From contig ONCG01000025.1 in the NCBI GenBank assembly GCA_900316285.1, positions 79,673 to 143,672 on the forward strand: a stretch of DNA of 64,000 nucleotides, written 5' to 3'. A program made the translations under genes and the position numbers. The notes under the pieces were generated by a model, which was not told the DNA's origin, made no database searches, and saw only the letters and a list, made by a program, of their open reading frames with translations. Shown in pieces: positions 54,115 through 63,339 of this stretch; position 1 is the first letter of the stretch, and each line of letters starts with the position of its first letter. Origin of the DNA: an uncultured Prevotellaceae bacterium (GTDB lineage Bacteria; Bacteroidota; Bacteroidia; Bacteroidales; Bacteroidaceae).

Positions 54115-55811
54115 TGGAAAAACGTATGATAAAGAAAGTGCTGCTGTTGGGCAGCGGTGCATTAAAGATTGGACAAGCGGGCGAGTTCGACTATAGCGGC
54201 GCACAGGCGCTGAAAGCCTTGAAGGAAGAGGGCATCCACTCGGTGCTGATCAATCCGAACATCGCCACCGTGCAAACCAGCAAGGATGTGGCCGACACAG
54301 TCTATTTCCAACCCGTCACGCCCGAGTTTGTGGAGCGTGTCATCGAAAAGGAACGGCCCGATGGCATTCTGCTTTCGTTTGGTGGACAGACGGCGCTGAA
54401 CTGCGGTGTGGAACTTTATAAAAGAGGTGTGCTCGACCATTACGGCGTGCAGGTGTTGGGAACACCCGTGCAGGCCATCATCGACACCGAAGACCGCGAC
54501 CTCTTTGTACGACGACTCGACGAGATTGGCGTGAAGACCATTAAGAGCGAGGCCTGCTCCACCGTGAAGGAGGTGCAGAGGGCGGCTCGCGAACTGGGAT
54601 TCCCCGTCATCCTCCGGGCTGCCTACGCCCTCGGTGGGCTGGGCAGCGGCTTCTGCGACAACGAAGACGAACTCCTCAAGCAAGCTGAAGAGGCCTTCTC
54701 GTTCTCACCGCAGGTGTTAGTGGAGAAATCGCTGAGGGGATGGAAAGAGATAGAATATGAGGTGGTGCGCGACCGCTACGACAACTGCATCACCGTCTGC
54801 AACATGGAGAACTTCGACCCGTTGGGCATCCACACGGGAGAGTCGATTGTCGTAGCCCCGTCGCAGACGCTCTCCAACAGCGAGTACCACAAGCTGCGCG
54901 CGCTGGCCATCAAGATCATCCGACACATCGGCATCGTGGGCGAATGCAACGTGCAATATGCCCTCGACCCGCAGTCGGAAGACTATCGCGTCATCGAAGT
55001 CAACGCCCGCCTCAGCCGCTCTTCGGCGCTAGCCTCCAAAGCCACGGGCTATCCACTTGCCTTCGTCGCGGCGAAGCTGGGATTGGGTTATGGTCTCTTC
55101 GAACTGAAGAACTCGGTCACCAAGACCACGTCTGCCTTCTTCGAACCGGCCCTCGACTACGTAGCCGTGAAGATTCCACGTTGGGACCTGACGAAGTTTC
55201 GCGGCGTCAAGCGCGAGCTCGGTTCGTCGATGAAAAGCGTTGGTGAGGTGATGGCCATCGGTCGAACCTTCGAGGAGGCTCTGCAGAAAGGCTTGCGCAT
55301 GATTGGTCAGGGCATGCATGGATTCGTGGAGAATCATGAGATAAAAATCAGAGATATTGCGAAGGCCCTTCACGAACCCACCGACATGCGCATCTTCGTG
55401 GTGTCGAAAGCCATGAAGCTGGGCTACAGCATCGAACAGATTCACCAACTGACCATGATCGACCGCTGGTTCTTGCAGAAGCTGAAGCACATCATCGACC
55501 TCGACCTCCAACTGCACGAGTACAGTCAACTGGCCGACATGGTGACGTTTATGGAACCACTTGAGCTCATCGAGTATCTCGAAGCCCCAGAGTTCATGCA
55601 GCTGCTGCACAAAGCAAAGGTCTACGGCTTCTCCGATTTCCAAATCGGCCGCGCCATAGGACTAGAGAGTTGCATGGACTCCGAGCATGCCGGCCTCACC
55701 ATCCGCGAGTGGAGAAAAGAACTGGGCATCGTGCCAACGGTCAACCAAATCGACACGCTCGCAGCAGAATATCCCGCCCAAACCAATTATCTGTATTTGG
55801 CATACTTATAG
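54111..55811 (+). CDS. carB: Carbamoyl-phosphate synthase large subunit, first half only (truncated)
   Basis: The 566-aa product covers only the carboxyphosphate half and the oligomerisation region of CarB, normally about 1070 aa. Landmarks: [47 protein letters not shown] and [19 protein letters not shown] in parts. It ends at TNYLYLAYL, the point where full proteins run into the carbamate-phosphorylating half. The stop codon TAG is at the junction with a D-type repeat (from 55812), and no second half follows in any frame before glmS. Alone it should not make carbamoyl phosphate. Confidence 0.9.
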   Translation: MMEKRMIKKVLLLGSGALKIGQAGEFDYSGAQALKALKEEGIHSVLINPNIATVQTSKDVADTVYFQPVTPEFVERVIEKERPDGILLSFGGQTALNCGVELYKRGVLDHYGVQVLGTPVQAIIDTEDRDLFVRRLDEIGVKTIKSEACSTVKEVQRAARELGFPVILRAAYALGGLGSGFCDNEDELLKQAEEAFSFSPQVLVEKSLRGWKEIEYEVVRDRYDNCITVCNMENFDPLGIHTGESIVVAPSQTLSNSEYHKLRALAIKIIRHIGIVGECNVQYALDPQSEDYRVIEVNARLSRSSALASKATGYPLAFVAAKLGLGYGLFELKNSVTKTTSAFFEPALDYVAVKIPRWDLTKFRGVKRELGSSMKSVGEVMAIGRTFEEALQKGLRMIGQGMHGFVENHEIKIRDIAKALHEPTDMRIFVVSKAMKLGYSIEQIHQLTMIDRWFLQKLKHIIDLDLQLHEYSQLADMVTFMEPLELIEYLEAPEFMQLLHKAKVYGFSDFQIGRAIGLESCMDSEHAGLTIREWRKELGIVPTVNQIDTLAAEYPAQTNYLYLAYL

Positions 55812-55914
55812 ACCCCCTTTCGGCCCCGTCGCAAATGGGGGATTTGCTCCCCTTTGTGGGGCCGCAGCCACACCGGTGGCTGCTCTAAAGACCCCAGTCG
55901 CCCCCGAGGGGGAC
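55812..55914. repeat. D element directly after the carB stop
   Basis: The stretch with GGGGCCGCAGCCACACCGGT and CTAAAGACCCCAGTCGCC matches, in reverse, 37065-37150, with only a few differences over nearly 80 bases. It begins at the carB stop codon. Confidence 0.85.
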
Positions 55915-55945
55915 ACTATACCATTCGAGGCTGTCATGACCAACC

Positions 55946-56041
55946 GTAGGGGCAGACCCCCGTGTCTGCCCGAACAACAACGAACAACCAGCATGCCCAT
56001 ACACCCCATATTCACGGGCAGACACGGGGGTCTGCCCCTAC
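55946..56041. repeat. A element, full 96-bp inverted repeat (copy 2)
   Basis: 27-base perfect arms (55946-55972 and 56015-56041), identical to those at 23779, with a similar centre of equal length. Confidence 0.92.
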
Positions 56042-56043
56042 AG

Positions 56044-56158
56044 TTTAATCTTTGAACTTTGAACGCTGCGCAGCAGCTTTGAACTTTGAACTTTGAACGC
56101 GCGTAGCAGCTTTAATCTTTGAACTTTGAACGCTGCGCAGCAGCTTTGAACCTTTTTT
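56044..56158. repeat. E-type repeat cluster forming the glmS leader
   Basis: CTTTGAAC units alternate with the palindromes GCTGCGCAGC and GCGCGTAGC. Only 16 bases separate it from the glmS start. No match to a glmS ribozyme is evident, and none is expected in this phylum. Confidence 0.75.
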
Positions 56159-56174
56159 AAAAAAAATAATAACT

Positions 56175-58019
56175 ATGTGTGGAATTGTAGGGTATATAGG
56201 CTCCAAGCAAGCCTACCCCATTTTGGTGAAAGGACTGAAGCGTCTGGAATATCGTGGCTACGATAGTGCCGGCGTAGCCCTGATTTGCGAGAACGGCAAC
56301 CTGAATGTGTATAAGACAAAAGGTAAGGTAGACAACCTCACGGAGTATTGCAGCGATAAAGATGTGTCGGGCCACGTGGGCATCGCCCACACGCGCTGGG
56401 CTACCCACGGCGAACCCTCGGCACGCAACGCCCACCCGCACTACTCGCAGAGTCACAACCTGGCCATCATCCACAACGGCATCATCGAGAACTACGCCGA
56501 TATTAAGCACCGACTACAGGCGAAAGGCATCAAGTTCGAGAGCGACACCGATACGGAAGTGCTGGTGCAACTGGTGGAGTACATCATGACCAAGAAGCAA
56601 CTCTCGCTGCTCGAGGCCGTGCAGGTGGCACTCTATCAGGTCATCGGAGCCTACGCCATCGCCATCGTCGACAAGCGCGACCCTCGTCAAATCATCGCCG
56701 CCCGCAAGCAGAGCCCACTGGTGGTGGGCATCGGCGACGACGAGTTCCTCATTGGCTCTGATGCCAGCCCCATCATCGAATACACCGACCGAGTGGTCTA
56801 TCTGGAGGATGGAAACATCGCCGTCATCCGACTCGGCGAGGAGCTGAAGGTGATGAGCATCCTCGGCGAAGAACAGGAACTGAAAGTGAAGAAAGTAGAC
56901 ATCGACCTCGGACAAATCGAAAAAGGTGGCCACGAGCACTTCATGCTGAAGGAAATCTTCGAACAGCCGGAGTGCCTCACCAATTGCATGCGGGGAAGAA
57001 TCAACGTCGAGGGCACCAATGTCACCCTTTCAGCACTCATCGACTATCGCCAACAGTTGCTCTCGGCACGACGCATCGTCATCGTGGCCTGCGGCACCTC
57101 CTGGCACGCCGGCCTCATCGGTAAGCAGCTCTTCGAAAGCCTCTGCCGCATCCCCTGCGAGGTGGAATATGCCTCGGAGTTTCGCTATCGCAATCCCGTA
57201 GTGACGAAGGACGATGTGGTCATCGCCATTTCACAAAGTGGTGAGACCGCCGACACACTGGCTGCCGTCCGACTGGCAAAGGAGCAGGGAGCATTCATCT
57301 ACGGCATCTGCAACGCCATCGGCTCATCGATTCCTCGTGCTACCGATACAGGCACCTACATCCATGTAGGACCGGAAATCGGTGTGGCCTCCACAAAGGC
57401 CTTCACGGGTCAGGTGACGGTGTTGTCGATGTTGGCACTATGCCTTGCCCGCGAGCGCCAGACCATTTCCGACGAGCTCTATCGCGAGATGGTGAAAGAG
57501 CTCACACTCATTCCCGAGAAGATTCGGCAGGCGCTGAAGACCAATGAGCAGATTGCACGCCTGGCAATGATTTTCACCTATGCAAAGAACTGCCTCTATC
57601 TCGGCCGCGGCTACAACTATCCACTGGCCCTAGAGGGTGCACTGAAGCTGAAGGAGATTTCCTATATTCATGCTGAGGGCTATCCTGCTGCAGAAATGAA
57701 GCACGGACCCATTGCCCTCATCGACTCTGAGATGCCAGTATTCGTCATCGCCACCCACGACCGACTCTATAAAAAAGTCATCTCGAACATTCAGGAGGTA
57801 CGGGCACGTGGAGGAAGGGTAACAGCACTCGTCACCGAAGGCGATCAGCTGATCAGCCAGTATGCCGACCACGTGATAGAACTGCCCGACACGCTGGAGT
57901 GTTTCCAACCCCTCATCGCTTCCATCCCCCTGCAGCTATTGGCATACCACATCGCTGTTTGCAAGGGCAAGGATGTCGACCGTCCTCGCAATCTCGCCAA
58001 GAGTGTGACCGTGGAGTAA
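56175..58019 (+). CDS. glmS: Glucosamine-6-phosphate synthase
   Basis: Makes glucosamine 6-phosphate from fructose 6-phosphate and glutamine, the entry to amino-sugar synthesis. The 614-aa protein begins MCGIVGYIGSKQAYPIL with the catalytic Cys2, has the class II amidotransferase domain (RGYDSAGVAL, HTRWATHG), two SIS domains (CGTSWHAGLIG, SQSGETADTLAAV, GRGYNYPLALEGALKLKE) and the ending PRNLAKSVTVE. Length is normal; no palindrome insertion is seen. Confidence 0.97.
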   Translation: MCGIVGYIGSKQAYPILVKGLKRLEYRGYDSAGVALICENGNLNVYKTKGKVDNLTEYCSDKDVSGHVGIAHTRWATHGEPSARNAHPHYSQSHNLAIIHNGIIENYADIKHRLQAKGIKFESDTDTEVLVQLVEYIMTKKQLSLLEAVQVALYQVIGAYAIAIVDKRDPRQIIAARKQSPLVVGIGDDEFLIGSDASPIIEYTDRVVYLEDGNIAVIRLGEELKVMSILGEEQELKVKKVDIDLGQIEKGGHEHFMLKEIFEQPECLTNCMRGRINVEGTNVTLSALIDYRQQLLSARRIVIVACGTSWHAGLIGKQLFESLCRIPCEVEYASEFRYRNPVVTKDDVVIAISQSGETADTLAAVRLAKEQGAFIYGICNAIGSSIPRATDTGTYIHVGPEIGVASTKAFTGQVTVLSMLALCLARERQTISDELYREMVKELTLIPEKIRQALKTNEQIARLAMIFTYAKNCLYLGRGYNYPLALEGALKLKEISYIHAEGYPAAEMKHGPIALIDSEMPVFVIATHDRLYKKVISNIQEVRARGGRVTALVTEGDQLISQYADHVIELPDTLECFQPLIASIPLQLLAYHIAVCKGKDVDRPRNLAKSVTVE

Positions 58020-58160
58020 CAACTGCTGCGCAGCAGCTTTGAACGCGCGTAGCGCTTTGCGCTCGGCTATGCCGCTTTCGTAGCATAGCGGAGAAAGAAC
58101 TTTGAACTTTGAACTTTGAACGCGCGTAGCGCTTTGAACGCTGCGCAGCAGCTTTGAACT
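58020..58160. repeat. E-type repeat cluster forming the asnB leader
   Basis: The same CTTTGAAC, GCTGCGCAGCAGC and CGCGTAGCGC units as before glmS, plus a REP-like stem CCGCTTTCGTAGCATAGCGG. It fills the whole glmS-asnB gap except the last 18 bases. Confidence 0.75.
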
Positions 58161-58178
58161 TATTTAAATAATACAACT

Positions 58179-59927
58179 ATGTGTGGAATCGTAGCAATAC
58201 TAAACGTGAAGGAGCAGTCGCAGGCTCTGCGTGACAAAGCATTGAAGATGAGTCAGAAAATCCGTCATCGCGGACCCGACTGGAGTGGCATCTACTGTGG
58301 CGGCTCAGCCATCCTCGCCCACGAGCGACTGAGCATCGTCGACCCCGAATCGGGCGGACAGCCCCTCTACTCTCCCGACAAGCAACAAGTCCTCGCCGTG
58401 AATGGCGAAATCTATAACCACCAGGAGATACGTCGTCGCTATGTCGGCAAGTACGACTTCCAGACGGGCAGCGACTGCGAGGTTATCCTCGCCCTCTATA
58501 GAAGCCTCTCCCCCACCCTCTCTCCTGAAAGAGAGGAGAGCGGATGCTCTCATGAGAAGATTTGTGGAATGCTCGAACAGCTCAGCGGCATCTTCGCCTT
58601 CGTCCTCTACGACGAAGAACGCGACGAATTCCTCATCGCTCGCGACCCCATTGGCGTCATACCGCTTTACATCGGCTACGACGACGATGGAACCGTCTAT
58701 GTAGCCTCTGAGCTGAAAGCCCTCGAAGGCCAGTGCCAGCGCTACGAGCCCTTCCTGCCCGGCCATTACTACTGGAGTCGCGAGGGGCGCATGCGCCAAT
58801 ACTACCAGCGCGACTGGATGCAGTTTGATGCCGTAAAGGACAACCCCGCCTCCGTCGAAGCCATCCGCGATGCCCTCACAGCCGCCGTGAAGCGACAGCT
58901 CATGTCCGACGTGCCCTACGGCGTGCTCCTCTCCGGAGGCCTCGACAGCAGCGTCATCTCTGCCCTCGCCGAGAAGTTCAGCGAGCATCGCATTGAGGAC
59001 GACTCGAAGACACGCGCCTACTGGCCGCGCCTGCACAGCTTTGCCGTAGGCCTGAAGGGAGCTCCCGACTTGGCAAAGGCACGCCTCGTGGCGGAACATA
59101 TCGGCACCGTACATCACGAAATCAACTACACCATTCAGGAAGGACTCGACGCCATTCGCGACGTCATCTACTACATCGAGACCTACGACGTCACCACCGT
59201 TCGTGCCTCTACGCCGATGTATCTGCTCGCACGTGTCATCAAGTCGACGGGCATTAAGATGGTACTCAGCGGCGAAGGCGCCGACGAGGTCTTCGGAGGC
59301 TACCTCTACTTCCACAAAGCACCGTCGGCCCGCGACTTCCACGATGAAACAGTGCGCAAGCTCTCCAAGCTTCACCTCTACGACTGCCTGCGTGCCAACA
59401 AGAGCCTGTGTGCGTGGGGCATTGAAGGACGCGTGCCCTTCCTCGACAAAGAATTCCTTGATGTCGCTATGCGCACCAATCCCCAGGCCAAGATGTGTGG
59501 TCCCACCCCCAGCCCCTCTCCTGAAGGCGAGGAGAACTTTATCATCGAGAAGAAGATTGTCCGCGAAGCCTTTGCCCATCTGTTGCCCAGCGAAGTGGCA
59601 TGGAGACAGAAGGAGCAGTTCTCCGACGGCGTCGGCTACTCGTGGATCGACACCTTGAAACTGCTCACCGCCGAGGCCGTCTCCGACGAGCAGATGGCTC
59701 ATGCCGCCGAGCGCTTCCCCATTAATCCACCCAAGAACAAGGAAGAGTACTACTATCGCAGCATCTTCGCCGAGCACTTCCCCTCCGACTCCGCTGCCCG
59801 CAGCGTGCCCTCAGAGGCCAGCGTCGCTTGTTCCACCGCCATCGCCCTCGAATGGGACGCCGCCTTCCGCAACATGAACGACCCCAGCGGCCGTGCCATC
59901 AAAGGAGTACATGAGCAGGCCTATTAA
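58179..59927 (+). CDS. asnB: Asparagine synthase B, with two palindrome-encoded insertions
   Basis: Makes asparagine from aspartate, glutamine and ATP. The 582-aa protein begins MCGIVAILNVKEQSQAL (Cys2), has RHRGPDWSGI, the synthetase loop LLSGGLDSSVIS and GEGADEVFGGY. Relatives are about 555 aa; the excess is mainly LSPTLSPEREESG (after VILALYR) and GPTPSPSPEGEEN (after AKMC), both encoded by palindromes. The second sits just before the KKIVREAF helix of the synthetase domain. Confidence 0.95.
   Translation: MCGIVAILNVKEQSQALRDKALKMSQKIRHRGPDWSGIYCGGSAILAHERLSIVDPESGGQPLYSPDKQQVLAVNGEIYNHQEIRRRYVGKYDFQTGSDCEVILALYRSLSPTLSPEREESGCSHEKICGMLEQLSGIFAFVLYDEERDEFLIARDPIGVIPLYIGYDDDGTVYVASELKALEGQCQRYEPFLPGHYYWSREGRMRQYYQRDWMQFDAVKDNPASVEAIRDALTAAVKRQLMSDVPYGVLLSGGLDSSVISALAEKFSEHRIEDDSKTRAYWPRLHSFAVGLKGAPDLAKARLVAEHIGTVHHEINYTIQEGLDAIRDVIYYIETYDVTTVRASTPMYLLARVIKSTGIKMVLSGEGADEVFGGYLYFHKAPSARDFHDETVRKLSKLHLYDCLRANKSLCAWGIEGRVPFLDKEFLDVAMRTNPQAKMCGPTPSPSPEGEENFIIEKKIVREAFAHLLPSEVAWRQKEQFSDGVGYSWIDTLKLLTAEAVSDEQMAHAAERFPINPPKNKEEYYYRSIFAEHFPSDSAARSVPSEASVACSTAIALEWDAAFRNMNDPSGRAIKGVHEQAY
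58505..58545 (+). repeat. C-type palindrome inside asnB, first copy
   Basis: CTCTCTCCTGAAAGAGAGGA preceded by CTCTCCCCCACC. Read in frame as LSPTLSPEREESG. Confidence 0.8.
59503..59537 (+). repeat. C-type palindrome inside asnB, second copy
   Basis: CCCACCCCCAGCCCCTCTCC followed by TGAAGGCGAGGAG. Read in frame as PTPSPSPEGEE. Confidence 0.78.
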
Positions 59928-59932
59928 TATCT

Positions 59933-60166
59933 TCAACTTTCGCAAGTCGAAGGAATAAAGGGTATAAAGGGGAAGAAAAGGGAATAAAAGGGAATAAAAG
60001 GGTAGAAAAGGGACAATAGTCCTGCCTCCCCCCTCTGATTGCACAAAGCATTCGTCCCTTTTATTCCCTTTTAACCCCTTTTCTCCCCTTTCTTTCCCCA
60101 CTGCGTTCTGAAAGCGGCAAAGCCGAGCGAAGCCCTGTGAAGTGGAGCATGCGAAACTTCAGTTAA
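59933..60166. repeat. F element, copy 3
   Basis: Begins TTCAACTTTCGCAAG and ends TGCGAAACTTCAG, as at 34664. Inside are GAATAAAAGGG tracts and their complements CCCTTTTATTCCC. It starts 6 bases after the asnB stop. Confidence 0.78.
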
Positions 60167-60183
60167 TATGTATGCAAAACATC

Positions 60184-60425
60184 AGCAAATGCATTGCCCT
60201 GATGAAACGAGAACATAACTCCCATTCTGCAAATTAACTGATTTTGTTCAGTAAATTAACTTAATTTGATGAGTAAATTAACTTAATTTGCTAAGTAAAA
60301 TAACTTAATTTACTGAATAAAATAACTGTTAATTTACTTTTCTATCTCATTGCTTTCACATCACTAGGTCATTGAGACAACTACACGAAAGCAATGACAT
60401 AGAGAAACGAAAACATTAACTTGAG
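60184..60425. repeat. 22-bp-period degenerate array, copy 2
   Basis: Eleven 22-bp steps. Central AT-rich units (60228-60328) are shared with the array at 18493: 100 bases from 60229 are identical. Flanking units differ in sequence but keep CATTG, CAATG or CATTA at the same phase. Directly upstream of the barrel-protein gene region; non-coding. Confidence 0.85.
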
Positions 60426-60537
60426 CGAATAAAAACAGCGAGTTCAAGGGAGGGAAACAGGCGGCTGACAACGCGCCTGACAACCAAATGTCAGGCAAAT
60501 GTCAGACTCTTTTTTCGTTCTTACAGGAATCTCTTCA

Positions 60538-60545
60538 TACTTTTG
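60538..60545 (+). promoter_or_regulatory. -7 box of the outer-membrane barrel gene
   Basis: TACTTTTG fits the consensus and lies 20 bases before the start codon; a T-rich stretch with TTCG is at the -33 position. Confidence 0.5.
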
Positions 60546-60565
60546 CAAACAAAAAAACGCAAGCT

Positions 60566-62671
60566 ATGAAAAGATTATTATGTATGCTGATGGCAGTCGG
60601 CTTTCTGACTGCTGCGGCACAGGATGAAAAGCAGGTCACACTGGAGGAAGTAACGGTGAAGGGAGCACGCGTTGTTCAGAAAGTCGACGGACAATGGATC
60701 TACCCCACCAAACAGCAAATCGCAGCATCGCCCAACGGCTACTCGCTATTGGCAAAACTCACGCTGCCCCATATCCGCGTTGACGAGGCGATGAACAGCA
60801 TCACGGCATTGACGAACCTCGGCTCCGTCCAGGTGCGCATCAACGACATCGTTGCCTCGCGCGAGGACCTGCAGACGCTCGACTTGCAAGGCATCGAACG
60901 CATTGAGTACGTCGACAATCCCGGTGTGCGCTATGGAGAGGGCATCGCGTACATTATTAATATCAAGGTAAGGAAACCCGTCAGTGGCTACGCTGTTGGT
61001 ACGCAACTCACCAATACGCTCACCGCCGTCAACGGCAATGAGACGCTCTACGGCAAAGTGAATCGCGGACGAAGCGAGTTTGCCATCAATTACGACATCG
61101 ACTACCATCATTCCAAAGGGCAGACCTACGACGAACGCTCTACTTATCTGTTGGAAAACGGCAATGCCGTCATCATGCGTCGGCAGAGCGAGCAGATAAC
61201 TGACAAGGGCCTCAGCCACAATGCCCAGCTGACCTATAGCCTCAGCGACAGCAGTTATGTGTTGCAAGCCAAGCTGAGCGGAAGTGCGACGCTCCGTCCA
61301 CAAAGGAGAGATGCCGACATGTTGCTCAACGGCATGCCCTACGATGAGCATTCGTCATCGCGCTCGAGCTCGCCGTCGCTCGATGTCTATTATCATCAAG
61401 ACTTCAAGCGCCACCAGTCGCTAACGGCCAATGTCGTGGGAACGCACATCCGAACGAAAGGCGATATAGAGAACAACGAAGGCTCTGTCTATCAATACGC
61501 TACCGACGGAAAGACCTGGTCGCTGTGGGGCGAGGCTATCCATGAGAACCGGCTGAAGCCGTTCACGCTTTCCACTGGTATACAATACGGCCAGCGGTAC
61601 AGCCACAACGTGTATCAAGGCGACGCCGAGGCCGTGAACGATATGCATACTTCTTCCGTCTATCTATTCTCGCAGTTGAAAGGAAATGTGGGGAAGCTCA
61701 ACTATATGGGAGGGCTTGGCGTGAGTCGGCGCTACTATCGGCAAGGAGAGACGCAGAACAACTTCTGGCTCTTCCGCCCGAAAGTCACAGTCAGTTATCC
61801 GTTGGCCAGTCGTCTGAAGGTGAAGTACGACTTCGAGATTTCACAACACGTCTCGCAGATTGCACTCGTCAGCGATGTCAGCATCAAGCAGAACTCGATG
61901 GAGACCATTCTTGGCAATCCGGAAATACAGCCCAACAGCGTCACTTCTCACTTTCTGACGCTCTCGTATTCCTCGCCTCGCTTCACCTCTGAGCTGCAAG
62001 GCTACTATCGCATCAACTCTCACTGCAACTTGGAGAAGTACATCCGCAAGGACGGACACTTCTATCAGACGCAGACTAACGGACGGAGCAGCAAGAGCCA
62101 TCAAGCTGGCTTGAATGGCCGAGTCGTGACGGACGAAGGCGGAGCCAACTTAGACAACGAGTGCAACTTCTTCTATATCAACAGCTATAACCAGTGGGAC
62201 ATCGTCCCCGACAAGTTGTCGGCAACCCTCTATGGTGGCATCTACCGATTCTTTAACTATGGAGAGAACTACACCCATACCTACACCTCTTTTAATGGCG
62301 GCTGCTCGCTGCAAGCCTACCTGGGGCGTTGGACGCTCGGAGCATACGCCGACAACGGATGGAACTTCATGGAGGGTGAGCATCGCGGGCATCAGGCTCC
62401 AGCGTGGTATCTAACGTGCAACTATCGCGTCAGCGATGCACTCAGCATATCCCTCTATGCCCAGCATCCTTTCAGCCAGCACCCCCTGACCAACAAAACG
62501 GAAGTTGTGAGCCGTTATGTGCAGAAGGAAATCTCGCAACACTATCGCGACTATGGCAACATGATTACCCTCAAGCTCTCTTATCGGCTTGATCGCGGAC
62601 GCAGATATCGTGACATCCAGCGCAGCATGAATCATAGCGACAGCGAAACAGGTATTCTTCAAAGCAAGTAA
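60566..62671 (+). CDS. Outer-membrane beta-barrel (TonB-receptor-like) protein
   Basis: A 701-aa protein with a signal peptide (MKRLLCMLMAVGFLTAAA) and a plug-like domain beginning VTLEEVTVKGARVVQKVDG and reaching ALTNLGSVQVRINDI and GIERIEYVDNPGVRYGEG, then a long barrel of alternating aromatic strands. It fits the Bacteroidetes outer-membrane beta-barrel family related to TonB-dependent receptors, without a carboxypeptidase-like N-terminal domain. No susD-type partner is adjacent. Start ATG 60566, just after the promoter. Confidence 0.82.
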   Translation: MKRLLCMLMAVGFLTAAAQDEKQVTLEEVTVKGARVVQKVDGQWIYPTKQQIAASPNGYSLLAKLTLPHIRVDEAMNSITALTNLGSVQVRINDIVASREDLQTLDLQGIERIEYVDNPGVRYGEGIAYIINIKVRKPVSGYAVGTQLTNTLTAVNGNETLYGKVNRGRSEFAINYDIDYHHSKGQTYDERSTYLLENGNAVIMRRQSEQITDKGLSHNAQLTYSLSDSSYVLQAKLSGSATLRPQRRDADMLLNGMPYDEHSSSRSSSPSLDVYYHQDFKRHQSLTANVVGTHIRTKGDIENNEGSVYQYATDGKTWSLWGEAIHENRLKPFTLSTGIQYGQRYSHNVYQGDAEAVNDMHTSSVYLFSQLKGNVGKLNYMGGLGVSRRYYRQGETQNNFWLFRPKVTVSYPLASRLKVKYDFEISQHVSQIALVSDVSIKQNSMETILGNPEIQPNSVTSHFLTLSYSSPRFTSELQGYYRINSHCNLEKYIRKDGHFYQTQTNGRSSKSHQAGLNGRVVTDEGGANLDNECNFFYINSYNQWDIVPDKLSATLYGGIYRFFNYGENYTHTYTSFNGGCSLQAYLGRWTLGAYADNGWNFMEGEHRGHQAPAWYLTCNYRVSDALSISLYAQHPFSQHPLTNKTEVVSRYVQKEISQHYRDYGNMITLKLSYRLDRGRRYRDIQRSMNHSDSETGILQSK

Positions 62672-62673
62672 TC

Positions 62674-63261
62674 ATGCGCAGAGCAATCTTCACTTTCATT
62701 GCCATCATCATCGTTGCGGTGTCCATCGACTGGATAGATGCTTGCTCAGAGGAAAGGACCGATGAGGAAATTTTTAAGCGGAACCTGACTTTCGCTGAGA
62801 TGTATGAATACAAGGATTCCACCTACGACTTCGCCATCCGCTATCCTTCATTTTTCAGCCAGCAACCTAACGGCACCGGTCGTGCCCGCTTTTGCTATGC
62901 TGACCAATGGGCTACGGTGGTACTCGAAGGCTACACGTTGAGCAATCAGGGAATGAGCGACAAGGAGGCAAAGGATTCTTTAGCTCATATCCTTCATGCC
63001 ACCAAGCAGAAGCAAGGCAAGTACTACTTCATCCTCTCTGGGCCGCAATATGAGGACGGAAGCCCGATAGAAGGCTATAGCTATTACGCCAAGTTCATCC
63101 GTCATGACAATCGCTGGTTTGTCTATTCAATGGTCTATCCCGACCACTACCATGATGTCCTTACCCGCCTGTTCAAGGAAATCGACGACTGGCTGATCTG
63201 GGAACGTCCCCACCTGCAACTGAAACAAGGAGAGGACCAAACACCCAAAGACAGCTTCTGA
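62674..63261 (+). CDS. Secreted or membrane-anchored protein of unknown function
   Basis: A 195-aa protein with an N-terminal hydrophobic segment (AIFTFIAIIIVAVSIDW) and a Cys at residue 24 in DACSEE, which is a poor lipobox. The body has an RYPSFFSQQPNGTGRARF motif and a domain that resembles the PsbP/MOG1-like folds only vaguely. It begins 2 bases after the barrel gene stop, so the two products may work together. Family not recognised. Confidence 0.65.
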   Translation: MRRAIFTFIAIIIVAVSIDWIDACSEERTDEEIFKRNLTFAEMYEYKDSTYDFAIRYPSFFSQQPNGTGRARFCYADQWATVVLEGYTLSNQGMSDKEAKDSLAHILHATKQKQGKYYFILSGPQYEDGSPIEGYSYYAKFIRHDNRWFVYSMVYPDHYHDVLTRLFKEIDDWLIWERPHLQLKQGEDQTPKDSF

Positions 63262-63339
63262 ACCCTACGAACATCACTTCTTCTCGCTTGTTCCGTGTGT
63301 GTGTGTCAAAATGAAATAATGGATGAAAAGATGCAGCCA

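Noticed and set aside
56044-56174. glmS ribozyme in the glmS leader
   Set aside because: The leader is made of dispersed repeat units found elsewhere, and glmS ribozymes are typical of Firmicutes, not of this phylum.
58305-59777. 490-codon open frame opposite asnB
   Set aside because: Antisense shadow of asnB with no recognisable motif.
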